Below are positions 54,423-63,714 of a stretch of 64,000 nt of DNA, one piece after another. A model generated the notes under the pieces. That model was given only the letters and a program-made list of their open reading frames with translations, made no database searches and was not told the DNA's origin. The position numbers and the translations under genes were made by a program. Source of the stretch: Saccharibacter floricola DSM 15669 (lineage in GTDB: Bacteria; Pseudomonadota; Alphaproteobacteria; Acetobacterales; Acetobacteraceae); assembly GCF_000378165.1 (NCBI RefSeq), contig NZ_KB899336.1, positions 164,695-228,694 of the forward strand. The letters are read 5' to 3'. Each line of letters opens with the position of its first letter. Position 1 is the first letter of the stretch.

Positions 54423-55250
54423 ATGAGTCATACTCTGTATAGAAGATCTTTTCTAGCATTTGGCAGTCTCTTCTTAGGAGGTGGATGTAGCTCTCTTGCA
54501 CGTCCACACCTCCCTCAGAGCATCACAATCGACCGCTATACGCTTGACAAAATTCGTGCGCTCACCGCTATTCATCAGGAGAATTGCGGTAGCATTAGCC
54601 GTTTAGCTGTTATGTCAGAGGCTCTACTAGAAACACCATATCTCGCTGATCGCCTTATTGGCTCTGCAACACGTCCTGAAGAATTCGTTGTTGATTTGAG
54701 AGGAGTAGATTGTCTTTCATTTTTAGAATATGTGACGGCATTAAGTCAGAGCAGCTCGCTTGACGGCTTTCTTTTAGCTTTGCTCCACACACGCTATAGC
54801 AACGAGATCATTTCGTTTCCTACACGACGGAATTTCTTTAGCGATTGGGCTCATGCGCACCCTTTTTTAGCGCAAGATATAACACCGTCTCTTTCTTCTA
54901 AGGTTGTTACCGTCACAAAATATCTCAACCAAAAAGCCGACGGCTCGCTATATTTGCCAGGGATCTCGGTCAAAAAACGGCGCATCTCTTATCTTCCGAG
55001 CACGGCACTTCCCAGCGCTCTCCCCCTTTTAAAGACGGGGGATTTAATCGGAATCTATAGCGGATTACCTGGTCTTGATGTGAGCCATACGGGCTTTGCG
55101 ATTTGGCGATCTGGTCAATTATTTTTCCGAAATGCGTCCTCACTGAAACGCAATCGTTGTGTTGTTGATACGCCACTGAACGAATATGTGCATGGAAAAA
55201 TCGGACTTGTTGTTTTACGTCCTTCACAACACAAATCGTGTTTTTCTTAG
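54423..55250 (+). CDS. DUF1460 family exported amidase-like protein
   Basis: This protein of about 275 residues resembles N-acetylmuramoyl-L-alanine amidase-like DUF1460 proteins of the NlpC/P60-related fold. Its N-terminus has a YRRSFLAF twin-arginine-like motif and a possible lipidation cysteine in LGGGCSS, suggesting export and perhaps anchoring. The catalytic cysteine is likely in RGVDCLSFLEYVTAL near residue 100, and the histidine in DVSHTGFAIW near residue 222. It starts one base after the halogenase stop, so the two are translationally coupled. Its TAG stop lies at the border of a decayed IS element. Composition is intermediate between the halogenase and normal genes. Confidence 0.72.
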   Translation: MSHTLYRRSFLAFGSLFLGGGCSSLARPHLPQSITIDRYTLDKIRALTAIHQENCGSISRLAVMSEALLETPYLADRLIGSATRPEEFVVDLRGVDCLSFLEYVTALSQSSSLDGFLLALLHTRYSNEIISFPTRRNFFSDWAHAHPFLAQDITPSLSSKVVTVTKYLNQKADGSLYLPGISVKKRRISYLPSTALPSALPLLKTGDLIGIYSGLPGLDVSHTGFAIWRSGQLFFRNASSLKRNRCVVDTPLNEYVHGKIGLVVLRPSQHKSCFS

Positions 55251-55982
55251 ACCCCACTTACAAAAGATTTAACCCAGAGTCTTATTGCGGCGAGATGGAA
55301 AACCCCCATGCAGGATAATGCCATTTTGTCGTAGCGTGCTGCGATACGTCGCTCCTGCTTGAGCTTATTTAAACCATACACTCCGTGCGGTTGCGATCCC
55401 TATCACGCTGCCGGTCTATTTTCTGTGGAGCGCTCGTCTTTAGCGGAAACTATCGCTGTTATACCGTCACTCAACCCGTAGAGCCTTAGAGTTTGGCACT
55501 GGAACACCATCAGAGCGTCTATGGTTTTATAGTTCGAGACCTGTCCTCCGGTAAGAACGAACCCGAGAGGACGTCCTTAATGATCATATGGGGCGTGGAC
55601 GTTGCCCATAAAGCCGCCGCGTGATCGACCAAAAGCCTCCCAATGAGCCCTCCTTTTCACCAGTGGCCGGTAAAGTGGTTACGAACCACAGCCGTCGGTC
55701 AAGCCCAAGTCTATCAAGGTCTGCAGCAGAGCGCCCCACACGCCCTGTTCAACCCAACGACGAAACCTACAGCGACGGGGTTCCACTTGCCGTAACAATC
55801 ATGCCTATCTCGCCATAGGCAGACCAACACGCAAAACATAAAGCATGCCGTTTAGAAACAAGCGACGACTCTCCAGAAGAACACGCCCAACGGCCACGAT
55901 CAGAAGGCAAAAGAGTGACAATCATCGCCCGCTTCTCGTCCGATACGTCACCACGCATTCGAAAGTTTTTGTCAACGCGACC
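55250..55982 (-). mobile_element. Decayed IS5-family insertion sequence
   Basis: Translation of the minus strand in shifting frames gives an IS5-type DDE transposase: MRGDVSDEKRAMIVTLLPSD at the start (about 55955), EQGVWGALLQTLIDLGL, GRSRGG and GRPLGFVLTGGQVSN in the middle, and KLKQERRIAARYDK near the end (about 55335). Imperfect inverted ends are GACCCCACTTACAAAAG at the left and GGTCGCGTTGACAAAAA read inward from the right. TA flanks both, as for IS427-group target duplications. Several frameshifts and stops make it inactive. Confidence 0.8.
55300..55960 (-). pseudogene. IS5-family transposase, inactivated
   Basis: This is the coding part of the element above. The transposase reads in at least three frames, with an in-frame stop next to the GRPLG motif and a frameshift inside the DRNR-T-E signature. 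Conserved residues of the DDE catalytic core are largely still recognisable, so the decay is moderate. The intact second catalytic region found in the copy near 63 kb differs in sequence, so the two are separate IS types or old relatives. Confidence 0.75.
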
Positions 55983-56117
55983 TAAGCCCTGTACCTCGCA
56001 GAAAATATACCGGACTCTAGCCTCATTATGGATCAAGCCCGCATCTATCTTTTCCTTCAGGAAAAGAAAATCTTATATCTGCGTAGCCGCTTTTTCCCTC
56101 GGCAAACACTCCCCTCA
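55983..56117. other. Short gap between the decayed IS and the RM operon
   Basis: I see no gene or structured element in these 135 bases. They end at the stop codon of the YgjP-like metalloprotease. Confidence 0.4.
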
Positions 56118-56846
56118 TCACGATTGAAGAAGCATTTCCGCAAGCCTATCAAGATGTGCTTTATACCGCTCCCAGTCAGGCATGACTCGTTTGAGCAGAG
56201 CCCAAAACTCTGGGCCGTGATGATGTTCCTTGATGTGACAGAGCTCGTGAAAAATAACATAGTCAATGCATTTCCGTGGGGCCTTCACTAGATGTGGGTT
56301 AAGTGTCACCGCTCCATCGGGCGAGCAATTTCCCCATTGCATCTGCATGACCTGGATTTTGAGCACGGGGGGTGTAGCCACCCACAATGTAGATGGCAAA
56401 AGAGCCGCAAGGCGTTTGTGAAACACCTCCTGCGCCCGGGTAAAGTACCATAACTCCAGCAACTTTCGGACACGTAATGGCTGGGGCTTGTGTACAGACA
56501 CCTCAAGGCGCCCGCGCAACAAACGCACATTCTCTGGCTTTTCAGGCTGATGGTGGACTTTCAGAAGATGCCGCCGCCCGAGATAAAAGTAGCTCTCCCC
56601 GCTCACATAATCCCGCTTAATGGCGTACTGTTGCACTGTTTTAAAGTCTCGCAGTTTCTGCCAAATCCAGCGGGCCTTCTTCTGCAGCGTACGGTCAAGG
56701 GCATCCTCTGTTGTGCCATCGGGCACAAGGGCTTGAACACTCAAGTCAGGTTGCACTTTGAGGCGGAGCTTCGTTCCCGTGCGTGCAAGCGGGACGCATG
56801 TGATACGGATTACCTCCCCGCCATAATGCACCACTCTCTCATCCAT
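56118..56846 (-). CDS. YgjP-like zinc metalloprotease of a type I RM operon
   Basis: This protein of about 242 residues belongs to the YgjP/DUF45 (M48-like) family. The zinc motif is FHELCHIKEHHHGPEFW near residue 200, followed by MPDWERYKAHLDRL. An earlier QMQWGNCSPDGAVTLNPHL and the RDYVSGESYFYLGRRH stretch also match the family. ATG at 56846 overlaps the end of hsdR, indicating coupling. YgjP-type genes often travel with type I restriction systems; the role is unknown but may be turnover of the HsdR subunit. An upstream in-frame start at 57086 lies inside hsdR and is unlikely. Confidence 0.82.
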   Translation of the reverse strand: MDERVVHYGGEVIRITCVPLARTGTKLRLKVQPDLSVQALVPDGTTEDALDRTLQKKARWIWQKLRDFKTVQQYAIKRDYVSGESYFYLGRRHLLKVHHQPEKPENVRLLRGRLEVSVHKPQPLRVRKLLELWYFTRAQEVFHKRLAALLPSTLWVATPPVLKIQVMQMQWGNCSPDGAVTLNPHLVKAPRKCIDYVIFHELCHIKEHHHGPEFWALLKRVMPDWERYKAHLDRLAEMLLQS

Positions 56847-59800
56847 ATGAGCTGTGATGTTCCGTGGCCGAACCCGCCCGCATAATCTGAGTGACAAATG
56901 TGCTGATATCGGTAATTTTATCGACCCCAAAGCCTTTCTTCTGCCCGATTGGAAACAACAAACTGATAAGCTCTTGCGCAACAATTCTTTCCATATCGGA
57001 ACGACTAAGCGAATTTTCCCGCACAGCTTTATGCACAATCTGATCAATCTTAAACGCCACATCGACCCATTCTTGGCGGTCATCATCTGTCATCGACGCG
57101 TTAAAGACTTTCAGGAAAACACCATAATATGCCTGAGCATGACGGTTCCCCTCAAAAACAGGTGGAATCTCGCTCAATGTGCGCTCTGAAACCTGCTCTT
57201 CAAACTCCTGAAAAAGCATAAGCTGCTTTAAGGGATGATCGAACAGCTCTTCTGCTTCTTGAATCACCTTACGCAAAAGGGCCGAGAAAGCTTCCTGTGC
57301 ATACGGGTCATCCTGCATCTCATGGTCGATTATTTTGGTGATGCGGGTACGGATCAGATCGGTTTCATTCCGTGTTTTCTCATCGCTCCAGTTTTCGGGC
57401 GGAGTGTCTTCCGGCACTTTACCCATCTTACCAACGGCATACACACCCTTAGGGTCATGCACCTGCACACCGGCCACATGCCGATCCAGCAATTTTTTAA
57501 TCTTCTCAGCATACTGGTCAAAATCTACGGTTTCGCCCATATCCCGAAGAATAACCTGCCGTAAGCTGCTCATCTGCTTAAGGGTTTCTTTGTATGTCGT
57601 GCGGTCAGCTTCTGTGAAGCTTGTATCCTCAAAGAATGACACAGATTGTAAAGCGACTTTGAGACAATTGGTAAAAGCCGTCAAAGCCTCGAAGAAATCA
57701 TCCCGCCGCTTTACGTTCACATCAACCGTGCGGCCATCTTCCTCCTTCATGCTCGGCACCAACAGGGCACGCAGTTGCTCTGGGTCGCGCTTATTTTTCA
57801 CGCTCGCAAAAATATCCCATAACGCCTTATGCAGGGCAGGAAGTTCCCGATATTCGCTGCTTATCTGGCTGTATAGCCCCTCAATATCCTGCGGATCATA
57901 CCCTCCGACCGTATCAGCGAGCTTGTCATAATGAGCGAGCGTCGTGTCGAGTTCTGCCAAAATACCGCGATAATCAATCAGAAGACCGTGCTTCTTCTCG
58001 TCATGCAAACGGTTCACACGGGCAATGGCCTGCAAAAGATTATGCTGTTTCAAAGGTTTATCAATATACAAAACGGCATTCTTCGGCTCATCGAACCCCG
58101 TTAAGAGCTTATCGACCACAATAATCAACTTGAGATCTGGGTCTTCAGCAAAACGCTCAATCACAGCGCGGGTATATTCCTCCTCGCTCTGTTTGCCGAC
58201 CGTCTTATTCCACCATTCCTGAACTTCCGGTTGTGCGCGCTCATCCACCTCCGTATGACCCTCGCGCGTGTCAGGCGGGCTCATGACGATGGCACTCTCG
58301 AAAAGCCCAACATCATCCAGATAATTCTTATACCGAATAGCCGAGACCTTGCTATCACAGGCCAGCATGCCTTTGAGGTCTTTATCAATATTATTATCAA
58401 AATGGGTCGCCAAATCCATCGCGATCAAGCGAATACGGTCATCAGCCTTATAAACCTGATTAGCACGGGCAAAGCGTCTTTTAAGATCGGAGACTTGCTG
58501 GTCTGTCAGCCCTTGCGTAATACGATCAAACCACGCATCAATTGCCCGCTCATTAACCGACAAATCAGGCTTGCGTTCCTCATATAAAAGCGGCGTTACC
58601 GTACCATCCGCGACAGCCTGTTTCATCGTATATGAATGGATGATCTTCCCAAAGCGTTGCGTCGTCTTGCTCCCCTTCAACAAGGGCGTGCCCGTAAACG
58701 CAATAAAGGCGGCATTGGGCAAAGCATGCTTCATACGGGCATGACTCTCCCCGCCCTGACTACGATGCCCCTCATCCACCAGCACAATCATATCCGCACT
58801 ATCATTATGGCATTCAGGCAAGCTCGTCGCGGTATAGAACTTGTGAATGAGCGAGAAGATAATCCGCTCTTGCCCATGCCCGATCTGTTGCGCCAAACGA
58901 CGGCCCGACGTCGCGAGAGAAGCCGCTCTATCTTTCTTCCCTGACAACTCTCCACCGCTGGCAAAGGTGCTGCTAAGCTGCCGCTCAAGGTCTTTTCGGT
59001 CTGTCACGACAAGAATGCGGCATTGCTTGAGGTCATCATCCAAAACCAACGCACGGCTTAGAAAAACCATTGTGAAAGACTTGCCCGACCCTGTTGTATG
59101 CCACACAACGCCGCTTTCACGCCCACCATCGGGCCGGCGGGTCTTGATGCGCTCTAACAGCCGCTTGATGCCAAAGACTTGTTGATACCGGGCAACGACC
59201 TTTCCTTTGTGACGATCGAACAAAGTAAAAAAACGCACCATCTCCAACAAGCGTTCAGGCGACAGCACACCGATCAAGAGCCGATCTTGCTCTGTCACCG
59301 CCAAGGGGTGCGCTGACCATTCCTCAAACCATGCCCGATCAGCCGGTTTACGCTCAGCAAACAGAACGTCTTTTTGTTCCGCAGAAAGCGGCGTGTTTTT
59401 GAGCGCCTCCATCTGCTTTTCGGTATTATCTTCCTCTTTCCAGCTCGCCCAAAATTTCTGCGGCGTGCCACATGTGCCATAACAGCCCTCCTGCCCCGTG
59501 ATGGACAGAAGAAGCTGACTATACGCAAAAAGATTCGGGATTTCGTCAGCCCGTTGATTGCGCAGAGATTGGGAAATACCATCAAAAATCGGCGGCCCCT
59601 TGCCCGCCTTAGCATCGGGCCGCTTAGCCTCAATCACCGCCAGCGGAAGCCCATTAACAAAGCACACACAGTCTGGGCGACGCATCTGCGTCCCATCGGT
59701 GCGCAAAACGCTAAACTCTTCAGTGAACGTAAAGCTGTTATTGTCCAGATTCTGCCAATCAATCAGCGCAATCGTTGGGGTAGCCTTGCGCCCATTGATA

Positions 59801-60129
59801 AACTCCGTCACCGCAATGCCGAAGAGCAGATGGGTCGTCATTTTCTCATTGGCATCACGCAAGCCCGACACAAAATCAGGATGCGTCACGATAGAGACGA
59901 GCCGCTCGATCGCCCCATCTGACAGGCGGTGTTCTTGTCCCTCAAAGATAAAGCGGCGCTTTTTCAGCTCCACCCGCAGCAGATCGTCCAACACAACGGC
60001 ACGATGCCGCCTACCCCGCAACGCCAATGCCTCAGAAGGCGGCAAAAACCGCCAACCAAGCGTACTCAGCAAGGCCAGTGCTGGTAGTTTTGCGCTATAC
60101 TCCTCCTGAAATTTCAGGCCCCCCGTCAT
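56839..60129 (-). CDS. hsdR: Type I restriction enzyme, restriction subunit
   Basis: This protein of 1096 residues is the translocase and endonuclease of the type I complex. The PD-(D/E)XK nuclease is near residues 145-170 (RRPDCVCF, LAVIEAKRP). Superfamily 2 helicase motifs follow: Walker A HTTGSGKSFTM near residue 350, VDEGHRSQ, FTGTPL and IARVNRLHDEK. The C-terminal part is helical. The ATG overlaps the hsdS stop (ATGA), so it is coupled to hsdS, and it overlaps the next gene's start. Length and motifs indicate an intact protein. Confidence 0.94.
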   Translation of the reverse strand: MTGGLKFQEEYSAKLPALALLSTLGWRFLPPSEALALRGRRHRAVVLDDLLRVELKKRRFIFEGQEHRLSDGAIERLVSIVTHPDFVSGLRDANEKMTTHLLFGIAVTEFINGRKATPTIALIDWQNLDNNSFTFTEEFSVLRTDGTQMRRPDCVCFVNGLPLAVIEAKRPDAKAGKGPPIFDGISQSLRNQRADEIPNLFAYSQLLLSITGQEGCYGTCGTPQKFWASWKEEDNTEKQMEALKNTPLSAEQKDVLFAERKPADRAWFEEWSAHPLAVTEQDRLLIGVLSPERLLEMVRFFTLFDRHKGKVVARYQQVFGIKRLLERIKTRRPDGGRESGVVWHTTGSGKSFTMVFLSRALVLDDDLKQCRILVVTDRKDLERQLSSTFASGGELSGKKDRAASLATSGRRLAQQIGHGQERIIFSLIHKFYTATSLPECHNDSADMIVLVDEGHRSQGGESHARMKHALPNAAFIAFTGTPLLKGSKTTQRFGKIIHSYTMKQAVADGTVTPLLYEERKPDLSVNERAIDAWFDRITQGLTDQQVSDLKRRFARANQVYKADDRIRLIAMDLATHFDNNIDKDLKGMLACDSKVSAIRYKNYLDDVGLFESAIVMSPPDTREGHTEVDERAQPEVQEWWNKTVGKQSEEEYTRAVIERFAEDPDLKLIIVVDKLLTGFDEPKNAVLYIDKPLKQHNLLQAIARVNRLHDEKKHGLLIDYRGILAELDTTLAHYDKLADTVGGYDPQDIEGLYSQISSEYRELPALHKALWDIFASVKNKRDPEQLRALLVPSMKEEDGRTVDVNVKRRDDFFEALTAFTNCLKVALQSVSFFEDTSFTEADRTTYKETLKQMSSLRQVILRDMGETVDFDQYAEKIKKLLDRHVAGVQVHDPKGVYAVGKMGKVPEDTPPENWSDEKTRNETDLIRTRITKIIDHEMQDDPYAQEAFSALLRKVIQEAEELFDHPLKQLMLFQEFEEQVSERTLSEIPPVFEGNRHAQAYYGVFLKVFNASMTDDDRQEWVDVAFKIDQIVHKAVRENSLSRSDMERIVAQELISLLFPIGQKKGFGVDKITDISTFVTQIMRAGSATEHHSSYG

Positions 60130-61343
60130 GCTGACACCTCCGCATCAACAACCACCCGCCGCTTGCCCGTCAGCAATTGCTGCATCAACGCTTTCTTTTC
60201 CCGACGCAACCGCTCCAGATCCGCTTTAATAGCGGTTATTTCATCGTCTGCCGTCGTCAAAACCGCCGCAATGGCTTTTTGTTCGGGAAGGGAGGGAGGA
60301 ATCCTAATTTCTTGTTTAAGAACCTCTTTTCTCCCTAAGCCCAACTGAGCAGTCCCATTTGCCTTTCGTAATAAGGACTTATTTATTTCATATGAATTAA
60401 TTAAAAAATGAATAAAACCACTATAACAATCATGGATATGAAGCGCGTAAACGTGGTCACTCATGACATATAAATTATTATGAGCAATAATAGCTGTCTT
60501 TCCTATGATATTCCCTCCACCGATATCATCTTTTGGCATAATTAAAGTACCTTTTTCTAAAACATCACCGTCATGATGCGTTTTTTTTGTGCACTTTAAT
60601 TTTCCTTGTCGGTCAACAGAACCCATGTCTACAATAAAACGTTCGCCATCTTTAGAAAAATATTTTGCTTTAGATACTGACGTTCTTATATTAGCAATGT
60701 CAGAGATTTTTACTCTTTCCCACTCCCCAACAAACCCCGGAAGGCGTTTTTTGGCGGTAAGGAGTTGCTGCATGAGGGATTTTTTCTGCTGCTGGCTGTT
60801 AGCCAGAAGCTTCTCCGTCCCCTCAATCGCCCGATCCCACGTCGATAAAATAGCCGCTATCTTCTTCTGTTCAGGAAGGGGGGGGAGAGAAATGGGAAAA
60901 CTAAGGAAAGAATCGGTATCAATACTTTCAACAGTTGTTCCTTCTTTTTGACAGGATTTTAAAATAATTTTTTCGAAACACATTATATAATTATATATAT
61001 ATTCCGAGATTATGTTTTTATTATCTGGCAATACCTTAATGTCTTGATTGACTGTGAAAGGAACCTCCACAATAGCAACCGGTAGTTTCTTCCTCAAGAT
61101 ACCACTTCGCGTTACAACTACAATTGAACCTGATGGATAAAGTCGATTTTTATTTTCTTGTATTGCCACCTGTGTAATATAATCTTCTGTAGAAAATATT
61201 TTTCCTGTAATCATATCTTTAGGGGAAACCCAAGGGATAGTTCCATTACTCCAAAAACTATCATTTGCCTTGGAGGGCGTCTTTCCCCCCGCCCACTTTC
61301 CAATTAATCCAAGATTGCTTAATTTCCACCCCTCAGGAAGCAT
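60126..61343 (-). CDS. hsdS: Type I restriction-modification specificity subunit
   Basis: This 405-residue subunit recognises the split DNA target. Two target-recognition domains (residues about 1-145 and 205-350) are separated by conserved helical spacers: LPPLPEQKKIAAILSTWDRAIE and SLPEQKAIAAVLTTADDEITAI in shorter pieces, each followed by a helix ending KKSLMQQLLTAKKRLPG or KKALMQQLLTGKRRV. The recognition domains are clearly AT-rich relative to the spacers, typical of exchanged modules. ATG at 61343 has AAGGAG seven bases upstream; the TTG at 61349 is less likely. It overlaps hsdM by 11 bases. Target sequence cannot be predicted. Confidence 0.93.
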   Translation of the reverse strand: MLPEGWKLSNLGLIGKWAGGKTPSKANDSFWSNGTIPWVSPKDMITGKIFSTEDYITQVAIQENKNRLYPSGSIVVVTRSGILRKKLPVAIVEVPFTVNQDIKVLPDNKNIISEYIYNYIMCFEKIILKSCQKEGTTVESIDTDSFLSFPISLPPLPEQKKIAAILSTWDRAIEGTEKLLANSQQQKKSLMQQLLTAKKRLPGFVGEWERVKISDIANIRTSVSKAKYFSKDGERFIVDMGSVDRQGKLKCTKKTHHDGDVLEKGTLIMPKDDIGGGNIIGKTAIIAHNNLYVMSDHVYALHIHDCYSGFIHFLINSYEINKSLLRKANGTAQLGLGRKEVLKQEIRIPPSLPEQKAIAAVLTTADDEITAIKADLERLRREKKALMQQLLTGKRRVVVDAEVSA

Positions 61344-62859
61344 AACCAAGCTCCTTCAAATAAGCGTCCATTTGTGCTTCCAAGGTTGCTAGCTCTGCCT
61401 TAATCTCAACCCGCTCTGCCCGCACGGCTTCTAAGTCAATCTCTTCCTCTTCTTCAAACGTATCAACATAACGTGGAATATTGAGGTTATAGTCGTTCTC
61501 TTTAATCTCTTCCACTGTTGCGCAATAGGCGTATTTGTCCACATTGGTACGGCTGCGGTAGGTCTCCACAATCTTTGTGATATTCTCTTCACTTAAAATA
61601 TTCTGGTTCTTGCCCGCGGTAAATTCGCGGCTTGCATCAATAAACAGAACATCGTTCGCCTTGCGGCCTTTACGGAAAAGTAAAATCGCCGCTGGGATAC
61701 CCGTGCCGAAGAACAATTTTGGGGGCAAACCAATAACAGCATCCAGCATATTTTCTTCGATGAGCTTTTGCCGAATTTTTCCCTCAGCACTCCCCCTGAA
61801 CAACACACCATGCGGCACCACGACCCCCATGCGTCCCGTGCGATTTTTAAGTATGGTCAGCATATGAAGGATGAAAGCATAATCCCCCTTCGTTTTAGGC
61901 GGAATACCCCGTGCAAAGCGATGATGCACATCACTCGCCGCCTCCTCATGCCCCCATTTATCCAAGCTGAAGGGTGGGTTTGCCGTCACCACATCAAAGT
62001 GCATAAGATGGCCATTATCATCAAGGAGCTTCGGGTTGCGAATGGTATCACCCCATTCAATCCGATGATTATTCTCCCCATGCAGAAACATATTCATCTT
62101 TGCAAAAGACCATGTAGAACCAATCGCCTCTTGCCCGAACAGCGCGTAATTCTTGCTGCCTTCATGGTGACGCGTAATCTGGCGGCCACATTTCATCAAC
62201 AAAGAGGCCGAACCACAGGCGGGGTCACAAATGGTTTCCCCCGGCTGTGGGTTCAACAAACGAGCCAGCACCTCACTCACTTCCGGCGGGGTATAAAACT
62301 CACCAGCTTTCTGCCCACCACTGGCCGCAAAATTCTTAATCAGATACTCGTAGGCATTCCCAATCACGTCCATCGTGCCCACCCGAGAGGGATGTAAGTT
62401 CAGCTCGGGCTTGTGGAAATCTTCCAGCAAATGACGCAGAATGGTATTCTTTTGTTTCTCATCCCCCAATTTATCAGAATTGAACGTAATATCTTGGAAG
62501 ACGCTTTTCCCCGCATCTTTCAGCTTATCATCGTTAGCTTCTTCAATCGCGTGTAAGGCTTTATCAATGCGCTCACCATTGCCAGGAGTGTTGCGCTCTT
62601 TATACAATGTGTAAAAATCCGTCCCCTTAGGCAACACAAAGCGTTCTTTCTTAAGCATCGCTTCAATCGCTTCAGGATTATCGCCAAATTGCTTTTTATA
62701 AACGTCGTAATGGTCTTGCCATACGTCTGAAATATATTTGAGGAACAACATCGTCAGTACATAATCCCGATACGTATCCGGGCTCACCGTCCCGCGGAAC
62801 GTATCGCAGGCACTCCAAAGCGTTCTGTTAATAGCGTCTTGTGAAATCTGGTCAGTCAC
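61333..62859 (-). CDS. hsdM: Type I restriction-modification methyltransferase subunit
   Basis: This 508-residue N6-adenine methyltransferase has an N-terminal helical domain (residues 1-150) with WSACDTFRGTVSPDTYRDYVL in parts. Motif I is CDPACGSASLL near residue 218 and motif IV is TANPPFSLDKW near residue 300. EFYTPPEVSEVL is the family signature. GTG at 62859 has AGGA about eleven bases before it and gives an MTDQISQ start usual for HsdM; the in-frame TTG at 62880 has a ribosome site only one base away. It heads the operon. Confidence 0.94.
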   Translation of the reverse strand: MTDQISQDAINRTLWSACDTFRGTVSPDTYRDYVLTMLFLKYISDVWQDHYDVYKKQFGDNPEAIEAMLKKERFVLPKGTDFYTLYKERNTPGNGERIDKALHAIEEANDDKLKDAGKSVFQDITFNSDKLGDEKQKNTILRHLLEDFHKPELNLHPSRVGTMDVIGNAYEYLIKNFAASGGQKAGEFYTPPEVSEVLARLLNPQPGETICDPACGSASLLMKCGRQITRHHEGSKNYALFGQEAIGSTWSFAKMNMFLHGENNHRIEWGDTIRNPKLLDDNGHLMHFDVVTANPPFSLDKWGHEEAASDVHHRFARGIPPKTKGDYAFILHMLTILKNRTGRMGVVVPHGVLFRGSAEGKIRQKLIEENMLDAVIGLPPKLFFGTGIPAAILLFRKGRKANDVLFIDASREFTAGKNQNILSEENITKIVETYRSRTNVDKYAYCATVEEIKENDYNLNIPRYVDTFEEEEEIDLEAVRAERVEIKAELATLEAQMDAYLKELGYAS

Positions 62860-62901
62860 GATGCTTGGAATCCTGTTCAAATCCTATTCAGAGACAGAAG
62901 G

Positions 62902-62929
62902 ATTATACTAGCCTGCTCTATATTGACCA
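62902..62929 (-). promoter_or_regulatory. Promoter of the hsdMSR operon
   Basis: Read on the minus strand, TGGTCA at 62924-62929 is followed after 16 bases by a perfect TATAAT at 62902-62907. It lies about 42 bases before the hsdM GTG, which is a good position for a sigma-70 promoter. Confidence 0.55.
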
Positions 62930-63070
62930 GAGTAGGTTACCTGAAGGAACACAAGCATCTCAGAAAGATATCCTTTTCTATCCGTAACGCGGAAATCTTC
63001 TGAGGAGGGTGACACCCCCCATCTACATCGCCACAAATAGGAAAACGACGTTATGAAGCACAACACTCTA
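62930..63070. other. Non-coding gap between the hsd promoter and an IS remnant
   Basis: I see nothing gene-like here. A short G-rich to C-rich inverted pair (GGAGGGTGACACCCCCC region, near 63004-63021) could form a hairpin but has no obvious role. Confidence 0.35.
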
Positions 63071-63650
63071 GGTTTTGTTGACAAATGATGGTATCCAGAT
63101 TTTCATGGCTGCGATGTTGAGAAAGGTGAGAAAGGATTTTCGTGTTTTGTCATACCGTGTGGCGATACGACGAAATTGCTTTAGTTTATTGAACATACGC
63201 TCACTATGATTGCGATCCCTATAACCATGGATGTCGTAAGGAATGCTCTTTTTACGGTTTGATCGTGGTGGGATAACGGGCAGAACCACCTGGAAAAGCA
63301 AGGTTTCTCGTATGTTATCACGATCATACCCCTTGTCGACCAGAAATCGACGAGGAGCTGCGGCAGGTAGTTCTATTAAGGACGCAGCACCAGAAGTGTC
63401 CGAAACGTCACCACCTGTCAGTGTGAAGCCAAGAGGGTGCCCTTGATCGTCTGCACGGGCGTGGACTTTGCTCGTAAATCCGCCGCGGCTGCGACCAAAA
63501 CCCTCCTTATATGTCCCCCTTTTGCGCCAGCGGCCTGGCTGTGGGCCCGAACAACGGTGCTATCCATCATATGTTGCCAATCATCCGCGCTCAGGCGGCA
63601 AAAGCTCACCAATAATCGCCCATTCTGCGTCTGTTAAATCACCGCACATA
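63068..63650 (-). pseudogene. IS5-family transposase, deleted and frameshifted
   Basis: This is the coding part of the 63-kb element. The C-terminal portion from about 63515 to 63068 is open and retains the VDKGYDRDNI stretch and the RNHSERMFNKLKQFRR region carrying the third catalytic acidic residue. The N-terminal portion retains the second DDE region start (DSTVVRAHS) but in another frame. It cannot be made as one protein without frameshifting, and lacks part of the catalytic core. Confidence 0.78.
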
Positions 63651-63714
63651 CGCTCTCTCCTTTCCAACGAGAAGAAGTGCATCATATTCAAAAATATTTT
63701 TTGTCAACAGCTCC
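63071..63714 (-). mobile_element. IS5-family (IS427-like) element with an internal deletion
   Basis: Ends are GGTTTTGTTGACAAA on the left and GGAGCTGTTGACAAA read inward on the right, flanked by TA on both sides, as in IS427-type targets. The minus-strand frames encode an IS5 transposase. An N-terminal piece (MCGDLTDAEWAIIGELLPPE) breaks off at a TGA, where an internal part of about 75 codons has been lost. DDWQHMMDSTVVRAHSQAAG follows, then a one-base frameshift leads to GRSRGG and the C-terminal YDIHGYRDRNHSERMFNKLK region. The element is about 644 bases where 820-850 is usual. Confidence 0.82.

Noticed and set aside
61768..62397. Plus-strand open frame of 209 codons within hsdM
   Set aside because: It is antisense to the methyltransferase motifs and resembles nothing known.
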